Below are positions 62,903-64,000 of a stretch of DNA of 64,000 nt, piece by piece. The notes beneath the pieces are model-generated. The model ran no database searches. It was not told the origin of the DNA and saw only the letters and a program-made list of their open reading frames with translations. Position numbers and translations under genes: made by a program. Source of the DNA: Thalassobaculum sp. OXR-137 (GTDB taxonomy: Bacteria; Pseudomonadota; Alphaproteobacteria; Thalassobaculales; Thalassobaculaceae); the NCBI RefSeq assembly GCF_034377285.1, contig NZ_CP139715.1:4262001-4326000 (forward strand), written 5' to 3'. Position 1 is the stretch's first letter, and each line of letters opens with the position of its first letter.

Positions 62903-62927
62903 GCAGTCCACCTCAATTCGGTGGGGA

Positions 62928-63593
62928 TCAGAAGCGGTAGCCGACGCCCACGCCGAATACCCAGGGATTGAGGTCCGCATCGACCTTGACCGGGCCGGCG
63001 CCGAGATCGGCGGTCACCTTGGTGTCGAGGAAGACCTTCTTGACGTCGACATTCAGCGACCACGGACCGGAGATCGCGTAGTCGAAGCCGGCCTGCAGCG
63101 CGTAGCCGATGCTGTTGTCGTAGGAGATCGACTGCGCCGCCCCCGACTTCTCGTTGTAGAACAGCGTGTAGTTCAGGCCCGCGCCGATATAGGGGCTGAA
63201 GCGCTCCTTCGGCATGAAGTGATACTGCACGGTCAGGGTCGGCGGCAGCAGCCAGACCGAGCCCAGATCGACGTCCGGATTGTTCCAGGTCAGGTCGTGC
63301 TTGGTGGTCGCCGCGATCAGCTCCACGGCGATGTTGTCGGTGATGAAGTACGAGAAGTCGACTTCCGGAACGTAGTCGTTGGTCAGCTCGCCCTCGCCGG
63401 TGGCGATGTCGCTGGTGGAGGTGCTCTCGTCCGGCACCATCGCGATGCCGCGGGCGCGGATGACGAAATCGCCGGCCGACTTCGGCTTGAACTCGTCGAA
63501 GCTCTGCGCCTGGGCGCTACCGCCCGCCACCGTGAGAGCGCCCACCACCGCCGCGGTGGCCGCCATGACCGTCAGTTTCCCGGAGATACTCAT
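62928..63593 (-). CDS. OmpW-family outer-membrane beta-barrel protein
   Basis: A 221-residue precursor with a signal peptide (about 1-29, MSISGKLTVMAATAAVVGAL, cleavage after AQA). The mature part starts FKPKSAGDFVIRARGIAMVP and has alternating beta strands: VPEVDFSYFITDNIAVELIA, VWLLPPTLTVQYHF, FSPYIGAGLNYTLFY, and a C-terminal aromatic strand VFGVGVGYRF ending in Phe, as required for barrel insertion. OmpW forms an eight-stranded barrel for small hydrophobic compounds. The ATG at 63593 has AGGAAAG upstream. It is transcribed toward the RTX gene, but a stem-loop and a 255-base gap separate them. Confidence 0.92.
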   Translation of the reverse strand: MSISGKLTVMAATAAVVGALTVAGGSAQAQSFDEFKPKSAGDFVIRARGIAMVPDESTSTSDIATGEGELTNDYVPEVDFSYFITDNIAVELIAATTKHDLTWNNPDVDLGSVWLLPPTLTVQYHFMPKERFSPYIGAGLNYTLFYNEKSGAAQSISYDNSIGYALQAGFDYAISGPWSLNVDVKKVFLDTKVTADLGAGPVKVDADLNPWVFGVGVGYRF

Positions 63594-63831
63594 GATCCGT
63601 TCTTTCCTGGTGAGACATTCGATGACGGCTACTTGCGCCTGTCCGATCTCCCCGGCTTTGACACAGATCAACAGTTCGTGATCGAAACCCCGGAAATTTT
63701 TAGGGCCGGCGTAAGAGGGTGCCGGCCGGATGGGAAAATCGGCCGCCTAAGCCGGGTCTCGGATGGAACCGACGATCCAGCGGCCCTCTGTCTGGATCTC
63801 GGCGCAAGGCCGGTAAGACGCGCAACGCCCT

Positions 63832-64000
63832 TTAGTACTGAACCATGAAGATCCGGGTCACGGCGATGGTGATGAGCTCCAGATAGAGGATCATCGCCGC
63901 CAGCATGCCGTAGCGCTGCACGTCGCTCATCGCCTTCGACTTACGCCGCCGGGCGGCGGTGGCGAAGCTCGACCATTTCGCGGTGACGAAGGCGATCTTC
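63832..64000 (-). CDS. Unidentified membrane-associated protein, C-terminal end only
   Basis: The minus-strand frame is open from the window end to TAA at 63832-63834, giving the last 55 residues. They contain a basic stretch (TAARRRKSKAMSD) followed by one hydrophobic segment, GMLAAMILYLELITIAVTRI, and end FMVQY. The basic-then-hydrophobic order suggests a cytoplasmic loop before a final membrane helix. No family is recognised from so short a piece. Codon use is like that of its neighbours. The start lies beyond the window. Confidence 0.55.
   Translation of the reverse strand, partial: KIAFVTAKWSSFATAARRRKSKAMSDVQRYGMLAAMILYLELITIAVTRIFMVQY

Overview
The window is a GC-rich, densely coded stretch of bacterial chromosome. 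Several features point to an alphaproteobacterium, probably an environmental or marine Rhodospirillales-like lineage, although the genus cannot be fixed from the sequence: promoters of the alphaproteobacterial EcfG type, a BMP-family ABC importer, a large set of acyl-CoA and SDR enzymes, and dispersed GTCATCCCG...CGGGATGAC palindromes. I see no rRNA, tRNA, CRISPR array, transposase or phage gene.

Layout. 1-6422: the end of a Pel-type exopolysaccharide operon (pelE tail, pelF, pelG), then a fused HATPase/receiver/PP2C phosphatase and a convergent STAS protein (a partner-switching pair), with a sugar-nucleotide epimerase. 6637-11336: a complete BMP-type ABC importer. 11534-14574: two SDRs, an APH-fold kinase and a tautomerase-like protein. 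14743-17480: glgCA (glycogen). 17646-24597: a DUF533 protein, three acyl-CoA dehydrogenases with a thiolase, and an old-yellow-enzyme homologue. 24612-26942: a small stress island in which CsbD, a 51-residue protein and a single-domain response regulator each sit behind an EcfG-type promoter, plus a PAS histidine kinase. 27112-34777: oxidoreductases and lyases (MaoC, MDR, GMC, PcaB-like, TPP enzyme, DAO). 34922-38265: a TetR regulator with a glutathione transferase and a PNPOx/reductase/2Fe-2S fusion that appear to share one operator. 38478-45898: M20 peptidase, a low-complexity small protein, ketopantoate-reductase-like protein, an oxalyl-CoA-synthetase-like ligase, an SMP-30 protein and a double-length ThyX-like protein.

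46222-62730 is the most unusual part. A three-gene type I secretion operon (two ABC subunits and an HlyD adaptor) faces a convergent 10.85-kb gene for a 3,617-residue RTX protein. The core of that protein is 13 exact-length copies of a 432-bp (144-residue, 16-nonapeptide) unit. Within it the calcium-ladder residue follows a strict Asp-Asp-Asn-Asn order over about 210 consecutive nonapeptides, whereas the other RTX arrays in the same protein use Asp throughout. One ABC subunit has a degenerate nucleotide-binding domain and neither has a canonical signature motif. An OmpW-like porin and an unidentified partial gene close the window.

How the parts fit: Pel polysaccharide and the giant RTX adhesin candidate are both cell-surface or matrix products, each beside its own export or regulatory genes. 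Glycogen, CsbD and the EcfG-type promoters suggest a starvation and stress lifestyle. The remaining genes form a broad acyl-CoA and organic-acid catabolic repertoire.
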